13,661 nucleotides of DNA from Chlamydiia bacterium. GTDB lineage: Bacteria; Chlamydiota; Chlamydiia; Chlamydiales; Simkaniaceae. A program made the translations under genes and the position numbers. The notes under the pieces are model-generated. The model was not told the origin of the DNA. It was given only the letters and a program-made list of their open reading frames with translations, and did no database searches. The stretch lies in NCBI GenBank assembly GCA_020440405.1, contig JAGROF010000124.1, positions 1-13,661 on the forward strand, in the 5' to 3' direction. Positions 1 through 7,225 of the stretch are shown here, one piece after another (position 1 is the first letter of the stretch; each line of letters opens with the position of its first letter).

Positions 1-18
1 ACGACGCTCTTCCGATTT
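1..18 (+). other. Residual Illumina adapter at the contig end
   Basis: The first 16 bases (ACGACGCTCTTCCGAT) are identical to the 3' part of the standard Illumina TruSeq/universal adapter. The next two bases read TT where the adapter has CT. A chance 16-base match at the very first base is highly unlikely. These bases are therefore probably not genomic, and the window starts at an assembly end. The exact junction with genuine sequence is somewhere around bases 16-19. Confidence 0.88.
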
Positions 19-1377
19 ACATTAACCGTTAAGGGTTACCAGTTTAATCATCTTCAAGAGAATGCAACTGCCCAAAAGGCACTTCTTTGTGCCAAGCATG
101 ACGCAGATAAAAGATTTAAAGGAGCTATGTTCCTCCTCTTTGCTGCGGTATTTGATGGGGCCAGTGCCTTTTACTACTCTGGAAGCACAGTCCTAGGAAC
201 CGTCAAACGCTTCCCCACACAAGGGAAAAAAGAAGCGAAAGAATTTCTTGTCGAAGAAGGTTGGAAAGCCCTCTGCACAGCCATCTATGCCGGAACCACC
301 GCCCTCCTCTCCGTTGCTGCCCTCTTCAAAGCCCACTGGGCCTTGTCTCACATTGAGGTTGCCAACTGCCCTCCTGATCGCAGGCAGCCACCAGAAGGAG
401 GAGAAGCGGAAGCACAGCTACAGGCGTGGAATCGTGCCGTCACTGCAGCGCTTCTTCAAAAGGATACCGATTTCCAAACAGAGTTTTTAAAGATTAAAGG
501 AGCATTGGAACGCGAGGAGCAAAACGAAAGCACTGCTGTGTTATGTCCTATTAACTATTGGCAGGTTTTCATGAAAAAATATCAAGCAGACTTTGCTGAC
601 CCAGCAAACGCAGACCTGGTGCTTCAGGGAATGAAAAAAGTCCTAGCTGCGATTGCCTTTATGCGAAACCTTGAGGATGTTGCTCGACTTGTTACGACAG
701 AATATGATGCAATTCCTCAGGAGATTATTGATATGAAGATTGCTGCAAATGCAGACGCAGAAGCAAAGCGTAAAGAAAACGAGTTGCAATCAGAGGAAGC
801 TCGGCTATTGCGTGAAGAGCAAGATCGGGAATTTCAAGAGCAGCTAGAAATACAGAGGAGAAGGGATGCGGAGCGCGCACGTATTGAGCAAGAGAGACTT
901 CAAAAAGAAGAACAAGAAGAGGCTTTAACAGCAAGGCGTGAAGAGTTGGATGGGCTTCTAGAAAGTTTAAGCCCTGTGCAGGAAGCATTTAATCCTGTGG
1001 CTAAAGCACTTCAATCAAACTGGCAGAACACTCAGATAAAGACAAAGGGAGTAGTCAAGTACTCTGCTACTGAAATGTATAGATTTGTCACAACGCGTCT
1101 CGGGGCTGTGAATTTGGAGGGGCTCGACCTAACAAAGCGTGAAAAGCCTGAACCACTTCCTGAAGATTTAAGAGAGACACACCCTCGAGCGGAGCAAAGG
1201 TTCTTCGAAGAATTAGAGAGCTCTCACCAAGCGCTTACAAAGGCTATTGATGAGATTAATCAATTTGTCGATTATGCAACGCTCATGCAGTTAGTTCAAA
1301 GCTTTCCTAAAGAAGAGATAGGGGCAGAAGAGCAGGCACGGCTGGGTCAGCAAGTAATTGATCTTGTGAGCGTTTAG
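19..1377 (+). CDS. 5'-truncated protein of unknown function with two hydrophobic segments and a coiled coil
   Basis: I do not recognise this protein. The frame has no stop from base 1 and no ATG, GTG or TTG before the ATG at 127, so the true start is probably beyond the contig end. If 127 is the start, the protein has 416 residues. An AAAGGAG lies only 2 bases before that ATG, which is too close to be a good ribosome site. Numbered from that Met, there are hydrophobic stretches at about residues 1-25 and 48-72. An acidic linker follows, then a helical region, then a strongly charged Glu/Arg/Gln-rich coiled coil at about 207-282. The C-terminal part is soluble and helical. The paired hydrophobic segments recall chlamydial inclusion-membrane (Inc) proteins, but this is weak inference. 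The stop overlaps the end of convergent corA by 4 bases. Confidence is high that it is coding and low for any function. Confidence 0.72.
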   Translation, partial: TLTVKGYQFNHLQENATAQKALLCAKHDADKRFKGAMFLLFAAVFDGASAFYYSGSTVLGTVKRFPTQGKKEAKEFLVEEGWKALCTAIYAGTTALLSVAALFKAHWALSHIEVANCPPDRRQPPEGGEAEAQLQAWNRAVTAALLQKDTDFQTEFLKIKGALEREEQNESTAVLCPINYWQVFMKKYQADFADPANADLVLQGMKKVLAAIAFMRNLEDVARLVTTEYDAIPQEIIDMKIAANADAEAKRKENELQSEEARLLREEQDREFQEQLEIQRRRDAERARIEQERLQKEEQEEALTARREELDGLLESLSPVQEAFNPVAKALQSNWQNTQIKTKGVVKYSATEMYRFVTTRLGAVNLEGLDLTKREKPEPLPEDLRETHPRAEQRFFEELESSHQALTKAIDEINQFVDYATLMQLVQSFPKEEIGAEEQARLGQQVIDLVSV

Positions 1378-2294
1378 AGCCATTTCTTCCGTTGGAAGAG
1401 GATGAGAGAGAAGATCGACAGCCCAACGATAAAGATCAGAATGAATGCAAAGGCGTGCTTGTAGTTCGCAATGGGAAGACCGACGTTCATTCCGTAGAGG
1501 GAAGCAATCATCGTGGGGATGCTCAGGATGATCGTTAGGGCGGTCAAGAGTTTAATCGTTTTGTTCAGCTGATTAGTGAAGATGATCTGGTAGGAATCGC
1601 GGAGGCTCCGGATACTGCGGAGGTTGATCGAGCAGAGGTCTTCTGACTGCATGCTAGCATTCAGCAAATCTTCTAAGAGGTCCTGGTCTTTTTCATAGAG
1701 AACAGTATACCGCCCTGAGGTGATCGACTCCAGGACAGAGCGCATGGGGATCAGGGAGGCAAGGTACTGATTCAAAATCTCTTCATTGTGGGTTAGATTC
1801 GTGATGTCGCGGCTATCAACGTAAGACATCTTCTTTTCTTGTTTTAAGACATTCGTCCGTATTTTCTTAATCTGAAGGGTGTACTCCTGGGTGATTTTCA
1901 GGAGGATGTAAATGATAAATTTGGATTGTTGTGCGGGGGTGAGTTTAGGCTTTTGGGAGATGAAGTTCTCGACGATCTGACTTTTCTGGGGACAAATCGT
2001 AATAAAATACTCTTTTGTCATGATGATCGTAAAGGTAGTCGTATAGAGCCCTCCTTCCGCTTCCATCGGGTGGCGCGTGAAAATGAGGACAATATCATCG
2101 ACTTTTTCCACGCGGGGGATCTCATACCGGTCCAGAGCGTCATACATGTCTGTATATTCCAGATCAATCAGCTTGCTGATCTGGTTGATATCATTGGTTG
2201 TCGCGTCCTCGACATGAATCCAACACCCCTCCTTAGGCTCAGGGATTTCAATGAATTCATCATCATGTTCGCTCTTATCGTAGATGGTAATCAT
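1374..2294 (-). CDS. corA: CorA-family divalent-cation (Mg2+/Co2+) transporter
   Basis: This inner-membrane channel protein mediates Mg2+ (and often Co2+ or Ni2+) uptake, working as a homopentamer in known members. It has 306 residues, close to the usual 310-320. A long acidic N-terminal cytoplasmic domain is followed by a helical stalk. Two membrane helices lie at the C-terminus, at about residues 246-266 and 281-300. The signature YGMN at 267-270 ends the first helix, followed by VGLP as in many bacterial CorA proteins. The tail QRKKWL is basic, fitting a cytoplasmic C-terminus. The start begins MITIYDK, the expected CorA N-terminus, but no clear Shine-Dalgarno sequence precedes it. It lies downstream of lpxD on the same strand, separated by 88 bases containing a possible terminator, so it may be a separate unit. 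Its 3' end overlaps the convergent upstream gene by 4 bases. Ion specificity cannot be read from the sequence. Confidence 0.92.
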   Translation of the reverse strand: MITIYDKSEHDDEFIEIPEPKEGCWIHVEDATTNDINQISKLIDLEYTDMYDALDRYEIPRVEKVDDIVLIFTRHPMEAEGGLYTTTFTIIMTKEYFITICPQKSQIVENFISQKPKLTPAQQSKFIIYILLKITQEYTLQIKKIRTNVLKQEKKMSYVDSRDITNLTHNEEILNQYLASLIPMRSVLESITSGRYTVLYEKDQDLLEDLLNASMQSEDLCSINLRSIRSLRDSYQIIFTNQLNKTIKLLTALTIILSIPTMIASLYGMNVGLPIANYKHAFAFILIFIVGLSIFSLILFQRKKWL

Positions 2295-2347
2295 AGCCGA
2301 TACTGCCCACGCGCGTTTAGGATATCGCCAAAATACCAGATCGAAGC

Positions 2348-2372
2348 AAAAACTTCTATAGCGAAATCGCTA
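2348..2372 (-). terminator. Possible weak terminator after lpxD
   Basis: The gap between lpxD and corA (2295-2382) holds an inverted repeat, TAGCG at 2359-2363 pairing with CGCTA at 2368-2372 around a 4-base loop. Reading on the minus strand, a run of five T residues (2348-2352) follows after about six bases. The stem is short and the T-run is displaced, so this is at best a weak intrinsic terminator. No convincing corA promoter was seen in the remaining gap. Confidence 0.3.
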
Positions 2373-2382
2373 AATGTTTAGA

Positions 2383-3429
2383 TTATTTCTTTTCAAGGGC
2401 TTCGATGCGTTTTTTGAGGGAAGCGAGGTCTTTGACAAACGTGGCAATTTTTCGTAGAAGAACTTGACGTTTGTTGAACTCGGGCATGGGGGAGACGGGG
2501 CCTCCACCGTAGATGCCGGGCTCGGAGATGGACTTGCTGACACCGCCGCGGGTCGCGATTTTCACATTGTCACAGATCTCGATATGTCCCACGACACCTG
2601 CTTGCCCTCCAAGGAAGACGTTGTTTCCAAGCTTGGCAGATCCTGCGATTCCTGTTTGGGAGACAATGATGTTGTTCTCGCCGAGCTCCACATTGTGGGC
2701 GATTTGCACGAGGTTATCGAGTTTGGTTCCCTTGCGAATAAGGGTGGTTTTGAAGCGGGCGCGGTCAATCGTTGAGTTGGCTCCAACTTCCACATCGTCT
2801 TCGAGGGTGACGACGCCAAGCTGTTCTAGCTTGGTATGGCGCCCTGTTTTGGGGTCTGTCGTGTATCCATAGCCACACGAGCCAATGACAGCTCCAGGCT
2901 GCAGGATCACCCGGTTTCCAAGGGTGCACCGTTCCCGCACGCTAGAGTTAGGATAGAGCGTGCACTGCTTTCCAATCTTAGCAGAGACACCAACGTAGAC
3001 ATTGGGGTAGATCTCGGTGCCCTCATCAATCACAGCATGGGCATCGATGACGGCGCAGGGGCCAATCGTGACATCTTTTCCAATAGTAGCGGTTTCATGG
3101 ATGACAGCGCTTGGGTGGATCCCTGTAAAGCCAGAACGTTGGTGGGTGTTGGAAAGGATTGCCTCGGCAATGAGTTGAAAGGTCCGAGAAGGGTTTTCTC
3201 CTACAAGAAAGTTTTTCCCTTGGATGAGATCGGTTTTGCGATCGATGCAGATCACACCAGCATTCGACTGCTTCATGGCTTCGTTATACTTGGGATTTGC
3301 TAAAAAAGAGGCATCTTTTTCAGATGCCGATTCGAGATTGTCAACGCTGCAAATCTTAAAGTCAGGATCGCCGACAAGCTCTGTTTGGGTGAGCTCGGAG
3401 AGCTCAGCCAGTGTAAAATCTTTAGTCAT
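2383..3429 (-). CDS. lpxD: UDP-3-O-(3-hydroxyacyl)glucosamine N-acyltransferase LpxD
   Basis: LpxD performs the third step of lipid A synthesis in the cytoplasm. It transfers a 3-hydroxyacyl chain from acyl-ACP to the 2-amino group of UDP-3-O-acylglucosamine. The 348-residue length fits the family. An N-terminal uridine-binding domain occupies about residues 1-100. A left-handed beta-helix of hexapeptide repeats follows at about 105-305, with many [LIV]-G-x4 turns. The catalytic histidine is His245 in QIAHNVELG, equivalent to E. coli His239, and the second conserved histidine is His282 in GHIE. A C-terminal helix (about 322-348, ending KKRIEALEKK) matches the ACP-binding tail. The start is supported by an AGGA placed 6 bases upstream that overlaps the end of skp; the two genes are 8 bases apart and surely cotranscribed. 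The gene shows that the organism makes lipid A. The fabZ and lpxA genes that follow it in proteobacteria are absent. Confidence 0.96.
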   Translation of the reverse strand: MTKDFTLAELSELTQTELVGDPDFKICSVDNLESASEKDASFLANPKYNEAMKQSNAGVICIDRKTDLIQGKNFLVGENPSRTFQLIAEAILSNTHQRSGFTGIHPSAVIHETATIGKDVTIGPCAVIDAHAVIDEGTEIYPNVYVGVSAKIGKQCTLYPNSSVRERCTLGNRVILQPGAVIGSCGYGYTTDPKTGRHTKLEQLGVVTLEDDVEVGANSTIDRARFKTTLIRKGTKLDNLVQIAHNVELGENNIIVSQTGIAGSAKLGNNVFLGGQAGVVGHIEICDNVKIATRGGVSKSISEPGIYGGGPVSPMPEFNKRQVLLRKIATFVKDLASLKKRIEALEKK

Positions 3430-3437
3430 GCTAAGTC

Positions 3438-4004
3438 CTATTTTTTCGCTTGATCGGCCGCTGCTTGTGCAGTGTTTTCTTTTTCAAAACTTTTGTCCAT
3501 CTCGTCAATGACAGACTTGGTAATATCAAACGAAGGGTTGTAAAAAAAGCAGGCTTCTTTGTTGACAACCATAGGGATTTTTTTCTGTTTAGCAATGCGC
3601 TCAGAGGCTTTCTGAACATGATTGTTCATAACTTGAACAAGCTGCATGTTAGCTTGTTGCATCACTTGCATTGATTGGTTTTGATAGTGATTGAGCTCTT
3701 CACTTAAGGTTTGGAACTTTGCTTTCATCTCCTGCTCCGCTTCAGGGGAGAGGCTGTCGACAAATTCAGGATCGTTAAATTTGGTAGCAATGTCGTTGAG
3801 TTGTTTGTTGTAGTCGTTGATGAGAGAGGTCATCTGCTCGCGCAGCTTTTCAAATGATTCTTGCTCGTGTTTTCCGTATTTAGATTCAGTGATACAGCTC
3901 GCAAAGTTTACGATTCCATATGGGATTTTTTCGTCTGCATAGCTTTTAAATGAGGTGAGACAGAAGAGAGTGGTGAGTAGGATGAAAATCTGTCGTTTTT
4001 TCAT
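3438..4004 (-). CDS. skp: Periplasmic outer-membrane-protein chaperone Skp/OmpH
   Basis: Skp is a periplasmic trimer that holds unfolded outer-membrane proteins after Sec export and delivers them to the BAM complex. I start the protein at the ATG at 4004 (188 residues). It begins with a signal peptide MKKRQIFILLTTLF and a likely cleavage after SYA (residue 23), and an AAGGAG sits 7 bases upstream. The longer frame to 4046 adds 14 residues before the signal peptide and has no ribosome site. The mature part has the family layout: a short beta segment (YGIVNFASC), long charged amphipathic helices (about 45-140), then a return strand (PMVVNKEACFFYNPSFDIT). The C-terminal tail is Ala/Lys-rich. The mature protein has two cysteines, Cys37 and Cys152, on the two strand segments. 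The gene lies between bamA and lpxD, as in chlamydiae. Confidence 0.9.
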   Translation of the reverse strand: MKKRQIFILLTTLFCLTSFKSYADEKIPYGIVNFASCITESKYGKHEQESFEKLREQMTSLINDYNKQLNDIATKFNDPEFVDSLSPEAEQEMKAKFQTLSEELNHYQNQSMQVMQQANMQLVQVMNNHVQKASERIAKQKKIPMVVNKEACFFYNPSFDITKSVIDEMDKSFEKENTAQAAADQAKK

Positions 4005-4011
4005 GAATGAA

Positions 4012-4017
4012 CTCCTT
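4012..4017 (-). promoter_or_regulatory. Shine-Dalgarno site fixing the skp start
   Basis: AAGGAG on the minus strand lies 7 bases before the ATG at 4004. It decides in favour of this start over the in-frame ATG at 4046, which has no such site and would put 14 extra residues before the signal peptide. Confidence 0.75.
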
Positions 4018-4041
4018 AAAACATTTCTTAACTTGTGTTTG

Positions 4042-4069
4042 ATCATATCACTTTTAGGATTTTTGTAAC
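4042..4069 (-). promoter_or_regulatory. Possible promoter upstream of skp
   Basis: On the minus strand GTTACA (4064-4069) and TATGAT (4042-4047) are separated by 16 bases, resembling sigma-70 -35 and -10 boxes. Transcription would start near 4035, about 30 bases before the skp ATG. The alternative ATG at 4046 lies inside the -10-like box, which further argues against it as a start. Readthrough from bamA is equally possible. Confidence 0.33.
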
Positions 4070-4072
4070 TCC

Positions 4073-6523
4073 TTAAAATTGCCCACCCATGGAGATAAAG
4101 AAGTTTTTCACGTCCTCGTTGCGCTTATATTTCTTCGACCCATCAGCACGGATCTTGTCGATACGAGGCTGAGGGTTGATGGGGAAACCCAATCCAAGCA
4201 TGATGGGGACACGGTTCCCGAGCTCCAGGCGTGCGCCGAAACCCCAGCTCATCCGGAAATCAGGGATGTCAAAACGGCGATTTGAAATCGAACCTCCATC
4301 GAAGAAGGTGAAGAGGTCAAGCATTTTAAAGATGGTTTGATTGTACTCGATCGAGAGGAGTGTTGAGGAGACACCACCCGTAGGATCGTCTTTCTCTTCT
4401 CCATTCGATTTTGTGAAGTGTGGACCAAGAATATAGGGCTTATATCCTCGAACGGTTGTTTCACCTCCAAGGAAGAAACGTTCACCCAAGGGGAGGAGAT
4501 CAGGACGTCCATCTCCAAAAGGACAGAGGAACCTAAAGTCCCAACGGAATTTCAGGGTTCCTTTTCTCCACACGGGGTAATAATAGGTATTGAGATATCC
4601 AAGCTTGAAGAAGGGGAAGACAGTGTGGTCGTCATCATGACGTCTAACCCCTGCAATTTCGACTTCTCCTACAGAGTGGAATCCACGATGAGGCTTAAAG
4701 GCATTGTCTCGGGAGTCATAGGAAATCGAGTTTCCTAGGCCCACAACAATTCCACTATTCTGGCGTTCTCTTTGGGCTTCCTCATTATCCACGCCATGGA
4801 TATGCGTGATCGAATTGCGTACCCGAAGTTTCGCTCCATAAGTCCAATAGGCGGTTAAGGGGTAGCTGACAAAGATGGAACCTCCAAAGGAGTTCACATG
4901 GTAGTCATCCGCTTGGACTCCTGTTTTCGAATAGTTAAGGTCAAACCCTAAACGCCACAGAGTATCTCTAAAGTAGGGGTCCATCCAAGCGATAGTGTAG
5001 CTCTGTTGTTTCTTTCCAATTTGGACACGTGCATGGGCATATTCTCCCGCACCTCGGAAGGAAGACATTCCTTCGCGCCACCATTTGGTGAAGCCGCGGT
5101 GGTCAAAATTGTTTTCCGCTAAGTCAAGTCCTCCAAAAATGTCATCAATCGTGCTGAATCCAAAAAAGAGACTTAAGCTTCCCGTTGTGGTTTCTTCGAC
5201 TTCGATAATGACATCGCGGTAGTTTTCTCCCAATTCTTGATCTTCGGGAGTTTTAACAGGGTAGACATTGACCGATTTAAAGTAGCCCATTGCCTCGAGG
5301 CGTTGTTGCGTCACTTTTAAACGCCTTGAGTCAAAGACTTCTCCAGGAACAAGGAGAGACTCCCTTAGAATCACATTCTTATTAGTTGAAGCATTTCCTA
5401 AAACACGGATGAGTCCAATCTTAAACTGCTCCCCTTCATTGACCTGTATGTCTACATTATAAACGGGAACACTGCGGGAAAGGTGAAGGGTGTAGTGGAT
5501 ATCGGTCTCGATATAGCCATCTTTTCCATAGAGGTCTTTGATGTTTTGAATGCTATCTCGGAGTTTTTCGGGAGAGAACGTGGACCCGTCTTTGATGAAC
5601 ATGACGTTTTCGATCTGCTCATCGGTAAGCAGTTCGTTTCCTGTAACGTTAATGGTTCCAAAGTGGAAGAGATCTCCTCGATCTGCATTGATGTAAATTT
5701 CCAGGCGCCCTTCTTGGGTTTCCTTGATTTGAATGTTGACGCGCGCGTCAGCATACCCTTCATTTTGTAGAAAATTGACAATGACAAGCTTGTCATGATC
5801 TAGGGCTTCCTCGTGATAATTTCCCGTTCCCGTAATCCAGCTGGTAAAGAAGTTGTATTTCTTTGTGGCCATCATCTCAAGGATTTTAGTTTCTTCGTGC
5901 TTTTTAAATCCTGTGAAGGTGATGGTTTTAATGTGGCCAGAGTTTCCTTCGTGGACCGTAATTTCGATGTCGACTTCGTTGGTATTGGGATGGGGAATGA
6001 GCTTATACTCAAGTTGGGAATCAAAATACCCCTTTTTGATGTAGAAATCTTTAACCTTGTTGAATGCTTTAGTGAATTCTTCCCGATTAAAGGTCGTGTT
6101 GGCTTTGATCCCAAGTTCTCTTTGGAGCTTACGCGTGCTAACTTTGGTATTTCCACTCCATGTGACAGCGCGGATCATCGGTTTCTGCCAGAGCTTAATT
6201 GTAATGTAGACCTCTCCCTGGTGTGTCTCAATAGTCGGGACAGCTTTGTCGTATTCTTCGGAAAGGGTTTTGAGATCGTGGTCGAAGGTCAGTTGTGAAA
6301 AAGGATCTCCCGCTTTTGTCCGAAGCTTTGATAGGACACGTTCTTGGTTAAATGTTGCCCCTCGAGGCAAATTTTCCATGAAGATTGTAATCTTTCCAAC
6401 CTGTTTATTTTCGTAAACCTCTGAACTAGGAGGAGCAGAAAATAACGAGGTTATCGGAGCTGTCATGAGGAGAAGGGGAGCAATTGCAACGAGAAACTTT
6501 TTATTCATCAACCTAACATTCAT
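4073..6523 (-). CDS. bamA: Outer-membrane protein assembly factor BamA (Omp85)
   Basis: BamA is the core of the BAM complex, which folds and inserts beta-barrel proteins into the outer membrane. I start it at the ATG at 6523 (816 residues), with AGGGA 5 bases upstream. The open frame reaches back to a GTG at 6556 that would put extra residues ahead of the signal peptide. The signal sequence (MNKKFLVAIAPLLLMTAP...) is likely cut after LFSA. The next roughly 400 residues carry repeated POTRA-like units (for example AVTWSGNTKVSTRKLQ, TITFTGFKK, TINVTGNELL, LIRVLGNAST). The C-terminal half is an Omp85 barrel. The barrel contains the conserved loop-6 motif VRGY (about residues 691-694) after GGETT, and ends in an aromatic beta-signal, FFISMGGQF, with terminal Phe. 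Its length is near the roughly 790 residues of chlamydial BamA. It has its own promoter-like element and lies between recR and skp. Confidence 0.96.
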   Translation of the reverse strand: MNVRLMNKKFLVAIAPLLLMTAPITSLFSAPPSSEVYENKQVGKITIFMENLPRGATFNQERVLSKLRTKAGDPFSQLTFDHDLKTLSEEYDKAVPTIETHQGEVYITIKLWQKPMIRAVTWSGNTKVSTRKLQRELGIKANTTFNREEFTKAFNKVKDFYIKKGYFDSQLEYKLIPHPNTNEVDIEITVHEGNSGHIKTITFTGFKKHEETKILEMMATKKYNFFTSWITGTGNYHEEALDHDKLVIVNFLQNEGYADARVNIQIKETQEGRLEIYINADRGDLFHFGTINVTGNELLTDEQIENVMFIKDGSTFSPEKLRDSIQNIKDLYGKDGYIETDIHYTLHLSRSVPVYNVDIQVNEGEQFKIGLIRVLGNASTNKNVILRESLLVPGEVFDSRRLKVTQQRLEAMGYFKSVNVYPVKTPEDQELGENYRDVIIEVEETTTGSLSLFFGFSTIDDIFGGLDLAENNFDHRGFTKWWREGMSSFRGAGEYAHARVQIGKKQQSYTIAWMDPYFRDTLWRLGFDLNYSKTGVQADDYHVNSFGGSIFVSYPLTAYWTYGAKLRVRNSITHIHGVDNEEAQRERQNSGIVVGLGNSISYDSRDNAFKPHRGFHSVGEVEIAGVRRHDDDHTVFPFFKLGYLNTYYYPVWRKGTLKFRWDFRFLCPFGDGRPDLLPLGERFFLGGETTVRGYKPYILGPHFTKSNGEEKDDPTGGVSSTLLSIEYNQTIFKMLDLFTFFDGGSISNRRFDIPDFRMSWGFGARLELGNRVPIMLGLGFPINPQPRIDKIRADGSKKYKRNEDVKNFFISMGGQF

Positions 6524-6528
6524 ATTAT

Positions 6529-6533
6529 TCCCT
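6529..6533 (-). promoter_or_regulatory. Shine-Dalgarno site fixing the bamA start
   Basis: AGGGA on the minus strand is 5 bases before the ATG at 6523. The next in-frame ATG at 6508 has only a weak AGG 3 bases away, and the GTG at 6556 has none. Confidence 0.55.
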
Positions 6534-6578
6534 GCATGAAACAAAATGCGCCACACAAGGCTTTGATTAAGTTTTTCG

Positions 6579-6608
6579 ATTATAGAAAACGGACGAGAAT
6601 TATTGCAA
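6579..6608 (-). promoter_or_regulatory. Probable sigma-70-type promoter for bamA
   Basis: In the 102-base gap between recR and bamA the minus strand carries TTGCAA (6603-6608) and a perfect TATAAT (6579-6584) separated by 18 bases. The predicted transcript starts near 6572, leaving a leader of roughly 50 bases with the bamA ribosome site. This would let bamA-skp-lpxD be transcribed independently of recR and the propeller genes. Confidence 0.55.
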
Positions 6609-6625
6609 CCTTTTACCGAGGGGTT

Positions 6626-7225
6626 TTAGAACTTTCTTCTTCCCGATAAGGCTTGCGAAAGAGTTCCTTCATCGACAAAATCAAGAGAGCTTCCAAGAGG
6701 AAGACCAAGGGCTAAGCGAGACACTTCAATCCCAAGTTTTTCGAACTGCTCTTTTAAGTAAAGGGATGTGGCATCTCCTTCTAAAGTGGAATCAAGGGCT
6801 AAGATGGTTTCTTTGACACCCAGCCCTTCGATGCGGCTTTGCAGGTGAGGAAGATTAAGAGCGTCTGGAGTTTTTCCATCTAAAGGAGAGAGAAGAGCTC
6901 CTAGAACATGATACAAGCCGCGGTAGGTGCCTGTGTCCTCAATGGCATAGGCATCTCTTGGGCTTGCAATGATGCATAGCTGCGTGCGATCGCGCCGTTC
7001 TTGATCACAAAAGCTGCACCGCATTCCATCCATTAAACAACCACACTTCACGCATGCTTGGACTCTTTCTTTGAGTGTCGCAATGCCTTCAGCAAACTCA
7101 TGAAGGTCTTTTCCTTCCCATTCTAGAAGTTGAAAAGCATACCGTTCTGCAGTTTTCTTCCCAACTCCAGGCAGTTTTCTTAAGTGGGCAATGAGAGTAA
7201 GTAAGTCTTTTGGGTATTTTAACAT
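6626..7225 (-). CDS. recR: Recombination mediator protein RecR
   Basis: RecR works with RecO (and RecF) to load RecA on SSB-coated DNA during gap repair. I choose the ATG at 7225 (199 residues), because the family typically starts MxYPxxLxxLIxxLxKLPGVG, as here with MLKYPKDLL. The frame also opens at an ATG at 7252, one base after the stop of the upstream propeller gene, which would add MRRPDMLRA. Neither start has a good ribosome site. Domains: helix-hairpin-helix at about 15-30 (LRKLPGVGKKTAERYA); a four-cysteine zinc site with Cys58, Cys61, Cys70 and Cys73; a Toprim domain from about 84 (IIASPRDAYAIEDTG, then LSPLDG); and the conserved end GLPLGSSLDFVDEGTLSQAL with GR. It is nearly joined to the propeller genes, which suggests cotranscription or translational coupling. 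Confidence 0.95.
   Translation of the reverse strand: MLKYPKDLLTLIAHLRKLPGVGKKTAERYAFQLLEWEGKDLHEFAEGIATLKERVQACVKCGCLMDGMRCSFCDQERRDRTQLCIIASPRDAYAIEDTGTYRGLYHVLGALLSPLDGKTPDALNLPHLQSRIEGLGVKETILALDSTLEGDATSLYLKEQFEKLGIEVSRLALGLPLGSSLDFVDEGTLSQALSGRRKF

Noticed and set aside
725..988. Minus-strand open frame of 87 codons inside the first gene
   Set aside because: It is the antisense shadow of the Glu/Arg-rich coiled coil. It has no recognisable domain and no ribosome site, and the plus-strand frame is clearly coding.
1926..2381. Plus-strand open frame of 151 codons opposite corA
   Set aside because: It lies antisense to a well-supported CorA gene, and its translation shows no domain-like features.
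4005..4046. Longer skp start at 4046
   Set aside because: It would put 14 residues in front of a normal signal peptide and has no ribosome site. Its ATG is inside a -10-like box, whereas the ATG at 4004 has AAGGAG 7 bases upstream.
6524..6556. Longer bamA start (GTG at 6556)
   Set aside because: It has no ribosome site and adds residues ahead of the signal peptide; the ATG at 6523 has AGGGA at proper spacing.
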